NCBI GenBank assembly: GCA_045125655.1 | Contig: JBGVNP010000007.1 | Span: 1 to 28,204, forward strand | DNA: 28,204 nt | Direction: 5' to 3' | DNA from: RGIG4608 sp045125655 | GTDB taxonomy: Bacteria; Bacillota; Clostridia; Oscillospirales; CAG-272 | Shown: positions 1-6,380 of the stretch, in pieces | How the letters are laid out: each line of letters opens with the position of its first letter | How positions within the stretch are numbered: position 1 is the first letter of the stretch | Notes under the pieces: model-generated | The model's input: only the letters and a program-made list of their open reading frames with translations | Told to the model about the DNA's origin: nothing | The model's database searches: none | Program-made: the position numbers and the translations under genes

Positions 1-165
1 AGCCTCTCCCGCAGCAGCATATGTATTACTATCAGCCACCATATATACTTTACTGTAATCCTTGAGTATTTCAGGTATATTATTTATAGCTCCAGATGAA
101 ATATCGTAGCCCTCCAAGGGAGCTTTGTGAGAACCCATTGAGCAATCACACTGAAATTGTATCAT
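1..165 (-). CDS. sn-glycerol-1-phosphate dehydrogenase, N-terminal part (runs off window)
   Basis: The first 55 codons of a minus-strand gene are present; the rest lies beyond the left edge. It starts at ATG 165 behind a good AGGAG site (about 171-178). The N-terminus has the look of the AraM/EgsA branch of the iron-alcohol-dehydrogenase/dehydroquinate-synthase fold: CDCSMGSH near residues 6-13, then ISSGAINNIPEIL and the beta-strand VYMVADSNTYAAAGEA, which matches the usual VADxNTYxAAG. Such enzymes interconvert glycerone phosphate and sn-glycerol-1-phosphate using NAD(P)H; some are part of sugar loci. It follows the GH1 remnant by only 15 bases and was probably in the same operon. The catalytic metal-binding residues would be outside the window, so family assignment rests on the N-terminus only. 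Confidence 0.72.
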   Translation of the reverse strand, partial: MIQFQCDCSMGSHKAPLEGYDISSGAINNIPEILKDYSKVYMVADSNTYAAAGEA

Positions 166-180
166 ATTTTGTATTCTCCT

Positions 181-372
181 TTACAAATCATCACCGTTTG
201 TTTCAATAATATGTTTATAGTAATATGCAGAATTTTTGATTGTACGCTTTTGTGTATTGTAATCTATATGTATAAGTCCAAAACGAGGATCATAACCAGC
301 AGTCCATTCAAAATTATCCATTACAGACCAATGCTGATATCCCAAAATAGGAATGTATTCTTCAGTAAAATT
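181..372 (-). pseudogene. C-terminal remnant of a GH1 beta-glucosidase
   Basis: Reading the minus strand from 372 to the TAA at 181 gives 63 codons. They contain the hallmark GH1 C-terminal block WSVMDNFEW, then GYDPRFGLIHIDY and QKRTIKNSAYYYKHII. In family 1 beta-glucosidases this block ends a protein of roughly 440-480 residues. It carries the aglycone-site tryptophans but neither catalytic glutamate, which lie upstream and are missing here. The frame is closed just upstream by a TAA at 375-373, and there is no start codon or ribosome binding site. Immediately upstream the sequence is PfkB-like in another frame. This is the 3' stump left by a deletion, or the product of a wrong assembly join. 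It is not functional as it stands. Confidence 0.85.
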
Positions 373-467
373 TTAGTCAATTCCCCCGAAGCGGGATAAG
401 ATGATATTTCATTAATCTTATCAACAATAATCGAACCTGCAATAGCAATTCCACTTTTGGATGCCAT
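321..467 (-). pseudogene. N-terminal remnant of a PfkB-family sugar kinase
   Basis: ATG 467 lies one base after the TGA (471-469) of the NagB-like gene, so it is translationally coupled. Residues 6-33 (GIAIAGSIIVDK, then NEISSYP and GELTKI) are the first strand and lid region of PfkB/ribokinase-type kinases, where the Asp of IVDK contacts the sugar. Homology stops at about codon 33 (position ~369). The remaining 15 codons are GH1 DNA read in the wrong frame, ending at 321. A normal PfkB protein has about 300-380 residues with the GAGD catalytic motif near the C-terminus; all of that is absent. Its original substrate was probably a sugar handled by the neighbouring deacetylase and deaminase. 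Confidence 0.8.
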
Positions 468-468
468 A

Positions 469-1416
469 TCAGTTACACTCCGCAACAAGTGGCCCTGCAA
501 GTTCTTCAAGGAAGAAAAGCTTGCCCTTAAGTGTAGGAATATATGAACTTGTAATCCAAGGTGTCTTACCATAACGAAGAGTCATCCAAAGTGACAATCC
601 CTGCCACTGCATACCCCTTCCGAAAATACCGTCCGCGCCGCCAATTGCATAATCCGCTTGAAGGAAAATACCGGGGCCTATGGTATTTGCTCTACAAGGA
701 ACAAGAGAAGTTCTGGATTTAAAGCTTGTAAGTGCATTTTGCTCAACTGTCAGGGGATGAATTTTAGCACCTATACGATAAGGAGCTTTTTCCCACTCAT
801 CATTTGTATCGTAATCAGAAGCAAATGTGGGCTCCCAAAACGCAATATGACACATTCTTCCAATACCATAAACGAGAACAAGCTCTGCTCCCTCCGATTT
901 AAGAGCAGCAATTTTTTGAGGATATGTAGGAAGATTTGCCTTCGTTGCAAAATTTCTCTGATTGGCAGGAACAGTTAATTTCCCGAGAGGATTAAAAAGT
1001 GCCTGTTCCATAGCATATTGGAAGGAGCCGGGATTATCAGAAGATAAAGTATTTCCCTCTGCATCTGCCCATTCGTCCATATTAAATGTATATACATGTT
1101 CACAAGAAACATCCCAGGCATTAAGAAAATAAACCACCCACTTATACATACCCATAGGTCCAACGGGCAGTATAAATGCTATCTTTTTTCCATTATCTTT
1201 AGCAGATTTTATTTTAAGTGCTATCTCATGACCCATGTATGTCTCAAATTCATTAAGATTTCCACATTTTATAGGGTAAAATTCAGGGTTCCAAAAATCT
1301 TGACGGTTACATACCGTTTCAGGCACACCTACACATGCATCAATCTTTTCAAAATCCCAACCTGCGGGATAAAATCCTTCAAGGGCAGAACCCTTAACTG
1401 TTGATAAAAAATCCAT
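469..1416 (-). CDS. NagB-like glucosamine-6-phosphate deaminase/isomerase family protein
   Basis: 315 residues from ATG 1416, which has an AAGGAT ribosome binding site. The protein has the Rossmann-like NagB/RpiA/6-phosphogluconolactonase fold signatures: KIAFILPVGPMGMY (residues 78-91) for the phosphate-binding loop region and FNMDEW (111-116), which corresponds to FNMDEY of NagB, whose Asp is the general base. NagB converts glucosamine-6-phosphate to fructose-6-phosphate and ammonia. This protein is longer than classical NagB (about 240-270) and diverges after the first half, so it belongs to a divergent NagB-like subgroup and the exact amino sugar is unknown. It sits directly downstream of a PIG-L deacetylase, which fits a deacetylation-then-deamination route for an N-acetylated sugar. 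Confidence 0.78.
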   Translation of the reverse strand: MDFLSTVKGSALEGFYPAGWDFEKIDACVGVPETVCNRQDFWNPEFYPIKCGNLNEFETYMGHEIALKIKSAKDNGKKIAFILPVGPMGMYKWVVYFLNAWDVSCEHVYTFNMDEWADAEGNTLSSDNPGSFQYAMEQALFNPLGKLTVPANQRNFATKANLPTYPQKIAALKSEGAELVLVYGIGRMCHIAFWEPTFASDYDTNDEWEKAPYRIGAKIHPLTVEQNALTSFKSRTSLVPCRANTIGPGIFLQADYAIGGADGIFGRGMQWQGLSLWMTLRYGKTPWITSSYIPTLKGKLFFLEELAGPLVAECN

Positions 1417-1452
1417 AATTAATATCCTTTCAGAATAAATCGTAATTGTTAT

Positions 1453-2157
1453 TTAGGGTAAAAGTCTTTTAGTTGTGCCCTTTAAATAGACTTGGCACTG
1501 ACGAAATCCTTCGGCATATTCCACACCACATTGATATCCTCTATATTTTGAACAAGTGCGCACCATATCAGCAAAATCTATATTATCATGCTCCCTCATC
1601 CATTCAAGCTGACTCTTATGACACTCAATCATCTCCAGCTTAAGATTAATTTCTTCGGAAATGTCAACATACTCAGTGGGATTAAAATTGACTCCGGATA
1701 ACGTATCCATATAGTAAATCGGCACTAACTTGGCAGGTTTGTTATACTTTGTCTTATAATTTGGTAACGTAGCAGTAAAACTTGCATCAAATACAAGACG
1801 ACTCACCGCTGTGTGGTCGGGCATATAGTCTTCGGGACTATGTGTGATAATAAAATCGGGATTGGCATATTTGATAATGTCCACGATTTTATCTCTTGCT
1901 TCTTTATTGTTGTCATAAATATCCAGATCATGAAATCCGCCCCAGATCACTTCAATCCCCGCAAGATTTCCTGCACTTTTGGCTTCATTTGCACGAATAA
2001 TCTGAAGCTCGTCGGGTGAAATCACCACGTGACCAAGATTACCCGAAGAAACATGGCAAACAATTACCGTATCTCCTCTTTTAACGCATTTAGCAAGCGT
2101 TCCGGAACAAGCCAGCTCAATATCATCAGGATGAGCTCCTATTGCTAATACTCTCAT
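1453..2157 (-). CDS. PIG-L/LmbE family zinc deacetylase
   Basis: 234 residues, the usual length of the family. It opens with MRVLAIGAHPDDIEL: His9 and the Asp pair 11-12 of AHPDD are the zinc and catalytic residues, and the third zinc ligand is His115 in the YMPDH motif. Members remove acetyl groups from N-acetylglucosamine-type sugars and related amides in the cytoplasm. ATG 2157 has a strong AAGGAG site. It is first in the minus-strand operon that continues into the NagB-like gene, with 36 bases between them. A TTGATT-17-TAGAAT promoter lies just upstream, and an AraC regulator is divergent. The inferred role is to deacetylate a catabolised amino sugar or glycoside; the substrate is not shown by the sequence. 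Confidence 0.88.
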   Translation of the reverse strand: MRVLAIGAHPDDIELACSGTLAKCVKRGDTVIVCHVSSGNLGHVVISPDELQIIRANEAKSAGNLAGIEVIWGGFHDLDIYDNNKEARDKIVDIIKYANPDFIITHSPEDYMPDHTAVSRLVFDASFTATLPNYKTKYNKPAKLVPIYYMDTLSGVNFNPTEYVDISEEINLKLEMIECHKSQLEWMREHDNIDFADMVRTCSKYRGYQCGVEYAEGFRQCQVYLKGTTKRLLP

Positions 2158-2190
2158 ATTGTCTTCTCCTTTCTTAAATACGTTAACTAT

Positions 2191-2219
2191 ATTCTACAAT
2201 TCTTCATAGAACAAATCAA
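2191..2219 (-). promoter_or_regulatory. Sigma-A promoter of the deacetylase operon
   Basis: On the minus strand, TTGATT (2219-2214) is followed after 17 bases by TAGAAT (2196-2191). The predicted start is about 25-30 bases upstream of ATG 2157. The matches are 5/6 at each element. It drives the amino-sugar operon divergently from the AraC gene. Confidence 0.6.
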
Positions 2220-2290
2220 TACACACCATTGCACTAAAAGAGTAAAATAATACACTATATTTTATATTTAAAATTTTTTCACCTAAAATA

Positions 2291-2319
2291 TTGACACATA
2301 ATTGTTTATATGATAACAT
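2291..2319 (+). promoter_or_regulatory. Extended -10 promoter giving a probably leaderless AraC mRNA
   Basis: TTGACA (2291-2296), 17-base spacer, TAACAT (2314-2319) preceded by TG at 2311-2312 (extended -10). The expected transcription start, about 7 bases after the -10, falls on the ATG at 2326. There is no ribosome binding site in front of that ATG, so the message is likely leaderless. Confidence 0.65.
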
Positions 2320-2325
2320 TAGAAT

Positions 2326-3210
2326 ATGGATAAAAAATACTATAAACACAAACTCGAAAATCTTTTGGTAATAAATAAAATTATTACTATACACTATTTT
2401 GAATTTAATAAGAATTATATTAGCCACACAGAATCACACGACTTTTGGGAGCTTGTTTATGCAGATAGCGGCAATCTAATCTGCTCATCGGATAACCGGG
2501 AAATAATATTGAAAGAAGGAGAGGCCATTTTTCACAAGCCCAATTCATCCCATTCTCTTAGAGCAGACGGCAAACACTCCCCTAATGTTTTTATTATTTC
2601 TTTTGAGTGTAAAAACGAAGCAATTCATTTTTTTGAAAATCGCATTATAACTATAGATACCTATTTGCGCCCATTAATTTTTTCTATTATAGAGGAAAGC
2701 AAACGCACATTCTTTTTGCCATATCCCGATCCCTCACTAAAAAAGATGGAGTTACTTTCAAATCCTTCACTCGGCGGACAGCAATTAATTAAAAATTATT
2801 TGGAATTGCTATTAATCAATTTGATGCGTAACGATATTGACCACAATGATTCAAACACAGTTTTCTTGTCTCAAGAACAATTTGATGAATTAATCAGTGA
2901 TAGAGTAATCGAATATATGCAAAGACATATTAACGAAAGGCTTTCAATCTCTGAAATTTGCAAAGTTCTTCACTACAACAAATCATATATTTTCAGACAG
3001 TTCAAAAAAACCACTGGCACATCACTAATGGCATATTTCAACATGCTAAAAATAAAAAAAGCAAAGCACATGCTACGTGATAGTGATAAATCAATCCAAG
3101 ATATATCAGAATCATTATCTTTTAATAACCCTAATTATTTTACCAAAGTTTTTAAAAAACATACAGGTTACACACCATATACATATAGAAAAATACAGCT
3201 AAAAAGATAG
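2326..3210 (+). CDS. AraC-family transcriptional regulator
   Basis: 294 residues. The N-terminal ~150 residues form a cupin-like sensory domain (HDFWELVYADSG, then LKEGEAIFHKPNSSH, the typical AraC sugar-sensor pattern). The C-terminal ~100 residues (about 190-290) hold two helix-turn-helix units: LSISEICKVLHYNKSYIFRQFKK, split around residues 205-230, and SIQDISESLSFNNPNYFTKVFKK around 257-280, ending in the family signature GYTPYTYRK. It lies between the divergent deacetylase operon and fucO and probably activates one or both in response to a sugar. ATG 2326 lacks a ribosome binding site but fits a leaderless start. No later in-frame ATG would keep the sensor domain. No clear intrinsic terminator follows the gene. 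Confidence 0.92.
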   Translation: MDKKYYKHKLENLLVINKIITIHYFEFNKNYISHTESHDFWELVYADSGNLICSSDNREIILKEGEAIFHKPNSSHSLRADGKHSPNVFIISFECKNEAIHFFENRIITIDTYLRPLIFSIIEESKRTFFLPYPDPSLKKMELLSNPSLGGQQLIKNYLELLLINLMRNDIDHNDSNTVFLSQEQFDELISDRVIEYMQRHINERLSISEICKVLHYNKSYIFRQFKKTTGTSLMAYFNMLKIKKAKHMLRDSDKSIQDISESLSFNNPNYFTKVFKKHTGYTPYTYRKIQLKR

Positions 3211-3347
3211 TATTTTATGCTGTGTTTTAAAAATCCTGTACCTCCTTTATATGAGTAAATTAAAATATTAACTTATATTCTACTATATAAATAAAAACGA
3301 TTTGATAATTATAAAACAAAAATTCACTCCTCAAAGTAAATTTTTTA

Positions 3348-3376
3348 TTGACATACGAATTAATATAGGGTATAAT
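3348..3376 (+). promoter_or_regulatory. Perfect consensus sigma-A promoter of fucO
   Basis: TTGACA (3348-3353), 17 bases, TATAAT (3371-3376). Both hexamers match consensus exactly. Transcription should start near 3383, giving a leader of about 42 bases that contains the AAAGGAGAA ribosome binding site before ATG 3425. Confidence 0.85.
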
Positions 3377-3424
3377 AAAGAAAAGATTGATAAATCTTTA
3401 ACTATCTTAAAGGAGAATATAACT

Positions 3425-4570
3425 ATGGCAAGATTTGTGCTTAATGAAACGTCCTATCACGGCAAGGGCGTTATTGCTGAAATAGCAACTGAAATCAAAG
3501 CTCGTGGATTTAAAAAAGCGTTTGTTTGCTCTGACCCCGATCTTATTAAATTTGGTGTTACAAAAAAGGTATTAGACGTCCTTGACGGCGCAAATATCCT
3601 TTATGATGTTTATTCAAACATCAAACCCAATCCCACAATTGAAAACGTGCAGACAGGTGTTGAAGCATTCAAAGCAAGCGGCGCTGACTGTATCATAGCA
3701 ATCGGTGGTGGTTCTTCAATGGACACTGCAAAGGCAATCGGTATCATTATCGAAAACCCTGAATTTGCAGACGTTCGCTCTCTTGAGGGCGTTGCTCCCA
3801 CAAAGAACAAGTGCACACCCATCATCGCAGTTCCCACAACTGCGGGTACTGCTGCAGAGGTTACAATCAACTATGTAATCACAGATGCTGAAAACAATAG
3901 AAAGATGGTTTGTGTTGACGTTCACGACATTCCCGTAGTAGCAGTTGTTGACCCCGATATGATGGCTTCTATGCCCAAGGGACTTACAGCAGCAACCGGT
4001 ATGGATGCTCTCACACACGCAATTGAGGGTTACATCACAGCAGGCGCTTGGGAAATGAGCGATATGTTCCATATCAAGGCTATAGAGCTTATCGCAAAGC
4101 ACCTTCGCGGTGCAGTTGACAACACTCCCGAAGGTCGCGAAGGCATGGCTCTTGGTCAGTACATCGCAGGTATGGGCTTCTCTAACGTTGGTCTTGGTAT
4201 CGTTCACTCAATGGCTCACCCCCTTGGCGCTCTTTACGATACACCCCACGGTGTTGCTAACGCAATTATTCTTCCTACAGTTATGGAATACAATGCACCC
4301 GCAACAGGAGAAAAATATAGAGATATTGCAAAGGCAATGGGCGTTTGCGGTGTTGATGCAATGACTCTTGAAGAGGCAAGAAAAGCAGCTATTGATGCAG
4401 TTAAACAGCTCTCCACAGACGTTGGTATTCCTGCCGATCTCAAGGAAATCGTTAAGCCCGAAGATATCGACTTCCTTGCACAGTCCGCTTTCGATGATGC
4501 TTGCCGCCCCGGCAACCCCAGAGCAACAAGTGTTGAAGAAATCAAAGAGCTTTATCTTAAGCTTATGTAA
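3425..4570 (+). CDS. fucO: Lactaldehyde reductase / 1,2-propanediol oxidoreductase (iron alcohol dehydrogenase)
   Basis: 381 residues from ATG 3425, chosen because AAAGGAG sits just upstream and the protein then aligns with FucO from its first residue; the open frame upstream of it is untranslated leader. The sequence tracks E. coli FucO throughout: GGGSSMDTAKAIG for NAD binding (94-106), ADVRSLEG, and VPTTAGTAAEVTINYVITD. The iron ligands are Asp194, His198, His261 and His275, each two positions before D196/H200/H263/H277 of E. coli. It reduces lactaldehyde to 1,2-propanediol in anaerobic fucose or rhamnose breakdown, regenerating NAD+. It is a single-gene unit with its own strong promoter and terminator. 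Codon use is more optimised than in the AraC gene, suggesting high expression. No other fucose genes are in the window. Confidence 0.93.
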   Translation: MARFVLNETSYHGKGVIAEIATEIKARGFKKAFVCSDPDLIKFGVTKKVLDVLDGANILYDVYSNIKPNPTIENVQTGVEAFKASGADCIIAIGGGSSMDTAKAIGIIIENPEFADVRSLEGVAPTKNKCTPIIAVPTTAGTAAEVTINYVITDAENNRKMVCVDVHDIPVVAVVDPDMMASMPKGLTAATGMDALTHAIEGYITAGAWEMSDMFHIKAIELIAKHLRGAVDNTPEGREGMALGQYIAGMGFSNVGLGIVHSMAHPLGALYDTPHGVANAIILPTVMEYNAPATGEKYRDIAKAMGVCGVDAMTLEEARKAAIDAVKQLSTDVGIPADLKEIVKPEDIDFLAQSAFDDACRPGNPRATSVEEIKELYLKLM

Positions 4571-4587
4571 TTTATTTATAATAAAAC

Positions 4588-4617
4588 AAAGCACCAAGCA
4601 GAAAAGCTTGGTGCTTT
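4588..4617 (+). terminator. Intrinsic terminator after fucO
   Basis: A 12-bp stem (4588-4599 with 4606-4617, core GCACCAAGC) has a 6-base loop and a T-rich 3' side. It begins 17 bases after the fucO stop codon. Confidence 0.9.
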
Positions 4618-4797
4618 TATATTTAATTAAGTTTCTATATTCGCAAGTGTCAGACCTTATATCAAAAACAATGCAAATACCTTTGTTTTTGCAGGCAAAA
4701 TCTTTAAAATGTGCAAATCGCAATACTAACAAATAAATAAGGCACTATTAATATACCACACAAATCATTAAAAAGCACAAGTATTAACATAAGAAAC

Positions 4798-4822
4798 AAA
4801 GGACCGCAATTGACGGTCCTTT
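4798..4822 (-). terminator. Intrinsic terminator after lgt
   Basis: A 9-bp stem AAAGGACCG (4798-4806) pairs with CGGTCCTTT (4814-4822). On the minus strand it follows the lgt stop (4827) and runs into a T-rich stretch. The plus-strand side is also T-rich, so it may act both ways. Confidence 0.85.
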
Positions 4823-4826
4823 TAAT

Positions 4827-5792
4827 TTATTTTGCTTGTGGCTTATTTAAAAGACGGTTGTTGAGCTCTTTTTCAGCCGACTCATACTCTTCATCGTTGA
4901 GTAATCCTTCTTTTTTCAAAGCATTGAGTTTTATTAAAGCACCTTTGACCTCGGCGCGCAAATTAATACCGTAAATTGCAGTTTCTTCGCTATATGCCTG
5001 CATTTTAGCGTGGAGCTTTTTAAATATTCTTCCCTTTTTATAGATAACGAGAAGTATGCCGATCACAATGAGAACGATGCTCATTACCTGTGAGGGAGAG
5101 AGCGCAAAACCCGTTGAACCGCGATTATCACCTCTCAAAAATTCCGCAAGAAAACGGAATACTCCGTAACTAAAGCAATACGTTTGAATAAAGTTGCCTC
5201 GCAATTTCTTATAAAGGACCATCATCACGATGAAAAGTATAAGTCCAAAGGCGGCCTCAAAAAGCTGGGTTGGGAACACCGGCAGACTTCTGCCGTCGGG
5301 TCCGGGATAGGTTAGTGCCGCATTACTGCCCTCGGGGAATCTCACACCGAAAATAGTATCCGTAACTCCGCCGTAACAGCAGCCACCGCAAAAGCATCCA
5401 ATACGTCCAAATGCGTGTGCCAAGGATATTGCGGGTATCATATAATCAAAGTATTCAAGCGCCCTGCCCTTTATCTGCGGACACAGAAAATGAAGCGAAA
5501 GCACCATAACAGGAAACGCGCCAAGCACACCGCCGAGCCACGTAATTCCGCCAATTTTGATTTTTCCACTTGCTATTGAATGGAACAAGGAATTAAATCC
5601 CAAAGCGAACACAAACAACGCAGCAAGGCCTATAACGCAAACAACAAGTATACGATTTGTTATATCCTTTCTTGTGTTTTCCTTCTTTTCAAGTATGTAT
5701 ATCGTGACCAGAGTAAAAGCTATAACTCCAAGCCATATCATTAAAGCAAACGTGGGAATTTTAAAAATTCCTATTTCTATTCGTGGAAGCAT
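4827..5792 (-). CDS. lgt: Prolipoprotein diacylglyceryl transferase with SHOCT-like C-terminal extension
   Basis: 321 residues. This integral membrane enzyme moves diacylglycerol from phosphatidylglycerol to the lipobox cysteine of prolipoproteins, such as the LivJ homologue in this window. About seven hydrophobic segments are visible. The Lgt signature HAFGRIGCFCGGCCYG lies at 126-141, with the conserved Arg-rich loop FLRGDNRG at 219-225. ATG 5792 has a GGAGGG site. Normal Lgt ends soon after the last membrane segment (about residue 252). Here about 70 more cytoplasmic residues follow, ending in IKLNALKKEGLL, then DEEYESAEKEL (284-314), which has the pattern of a SHOCT short C-terminal domain. 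The gene appears monocistronic, with its own terminator. Confidence 0.93.
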   Translation of the reverse strand: MLPRIEIGIFKIPTFALMIWLGVIAFTLVTIYILEKKENTRKDITNRILVVCVIGLAALFVFALGFNSLFHSIASGKIKIGGITWLGGVLGAFPVMVLSLHFLCPQIKGRALEYFDYMIPAISLAHAFGRIGCFCGGCCYGGVTDTIFGVRFPEGSNAALTYPGPDGRSLPVFPTQLFEAAFGLILFIVMMVLYKKLRGNFIQTYCFSYGVFRFLAEFLRGDNRGSTGFALSPSQVMSIVLIVIGILLVIYKKGRIFKKLHAKMQAYSEETAIYGINLRAEVKGALIKLNALKKEGLLNDEEYESAEKELNNRLLNKPQAK

Positions 5793-5916
5793 ATTAAGCC
5801 CTCCATTTATTATTTGTTAGCACAAAAACCATTCAAGGCAACGCTGTGAAATTTAAAACGGTATCCTGAAATTTACTGTAAAAGTCTTCTCCCAAAATAC
5901 AAAAAATTTCTTCAGA

Positions 5917-6183
5917 TTATTCTGCGCCGCCACACGAGCAATCAACGTTATCACACACTATTTCGGTGCAACTGTTAATGCAAGACTCCATAAATGCTAT
6001 ATTACAATCGCATACATATTGGCATGGGTCTCCGGTACACTCAACATTATCTGCGGGACAGTTTGCGCAAGTTTGAAAGCAGGTGACAACGCTTCCCACT
6101 GCGGTATAACCGAGACAGGAAACAGATGAGCACGCGCATTCTGCGACGATATCGCCCGCAGACTGACCGTCACAGCTGCTCAT
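5917..6183 (-). CDS. Small cysteine-rich acidic protein, unknown function
   Basis: 88 residues with 16 cysteines (18 percent) spread along the whole length as C, CxC, CxxxC, CxxC and CxC spacings. There are 12 acidic residues and no Lys, Arg, His or Trp at all. It has no signal peptide of its own. The start ATG 6183 overlaps the stop of a 21-codon hydrophobic peptide in an ATGA arrangement, so translation is coupled. The pair sits behind a perfect consensus promoter. I do not recognise the family. Possible roles are metal or redox buffering, a structural cross-linked spore component (a spore-type DUF3794 gene is the divergent neighbour), or a RiPP-like precursor, though no modification enzyme is nearby. 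The reading frame is real: composition is highly biased and the coupling is precise. Confidence 0.72.
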   Translation of the reverse strand: MSSCDGQSAGDIVAECACSSVSCLGYTAVGSVVTCFQTCANCPADNVECTGDPCQYVCDCNIAFMESCINSCTEIVCDNVDCSCGGAE

Positions 6184-6245
6184 GAGAGCAAACCTCCGAT
6201 AAGTCCAAAAATAATAAGCAAAACAATTTCTCTTTTCATTATCAT
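6180..6245 (-). CDS. Hydrophobic membrane microprotein coupled to the cysteine-rich protein
   Basis: A very short gene reads MIMKREIVLLIIFGLIGGLL plus Ser, 21 residues from ATG 6245 (or 19 from ATG 6239), ending at TGA 6182-6180. AGGGTGG lies just upstream. The short basic head (KR) followed by about 15 hydrophobic residues predicts a single membrane helix. The stop overlaps the next ATG as ATGA. It could be a membrane peptide in its own right, a leader that regulates translation of the cysteine-rich gene, or, if ribosomes shift frame at the overlap, a membrane anchor or signal for that protein. Function is unknown. Confidence 0.55.
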   Translation of the reverse strand: MIMKREIVLLIIFGLIGGLLS

Positions 6246-6278
6246 TTCCACCCTAAAGAAATAAAGTTTTCCAAATAC

Positions 6279-6307
6279 ATTATAGAACATATTTTTTCCT
6301 TTGTCAA
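6279..6307 (-). promoter_or_regulatory. Perfect consensus sigma-A promoter of the microprotein/Cys-rich operon
   Basis: On the minus strand, TTGACA (6307-6302), 17 bases, TATAAT (6284-6279). The transcription start near 6272 leaves a leader of about 27 bases before ATG 6245. Expression should be strong in vegetative cells unless repressed. Confidence 0.85.
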
Positions 6308-6380
6308 CCCCTGTATGCAACAAGCATATTTGAGCTTTTTTTTACATATATTTTACCAAAAAAGCTAAGGAGTGATTTTT

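Noticed and set aside
6372..6380. GTG 6372 as the start of the DUF3794 gene
   Set aside because: The AAGGAG sequence overlaps the GTG; it is correctly spaced for ATG 6381.
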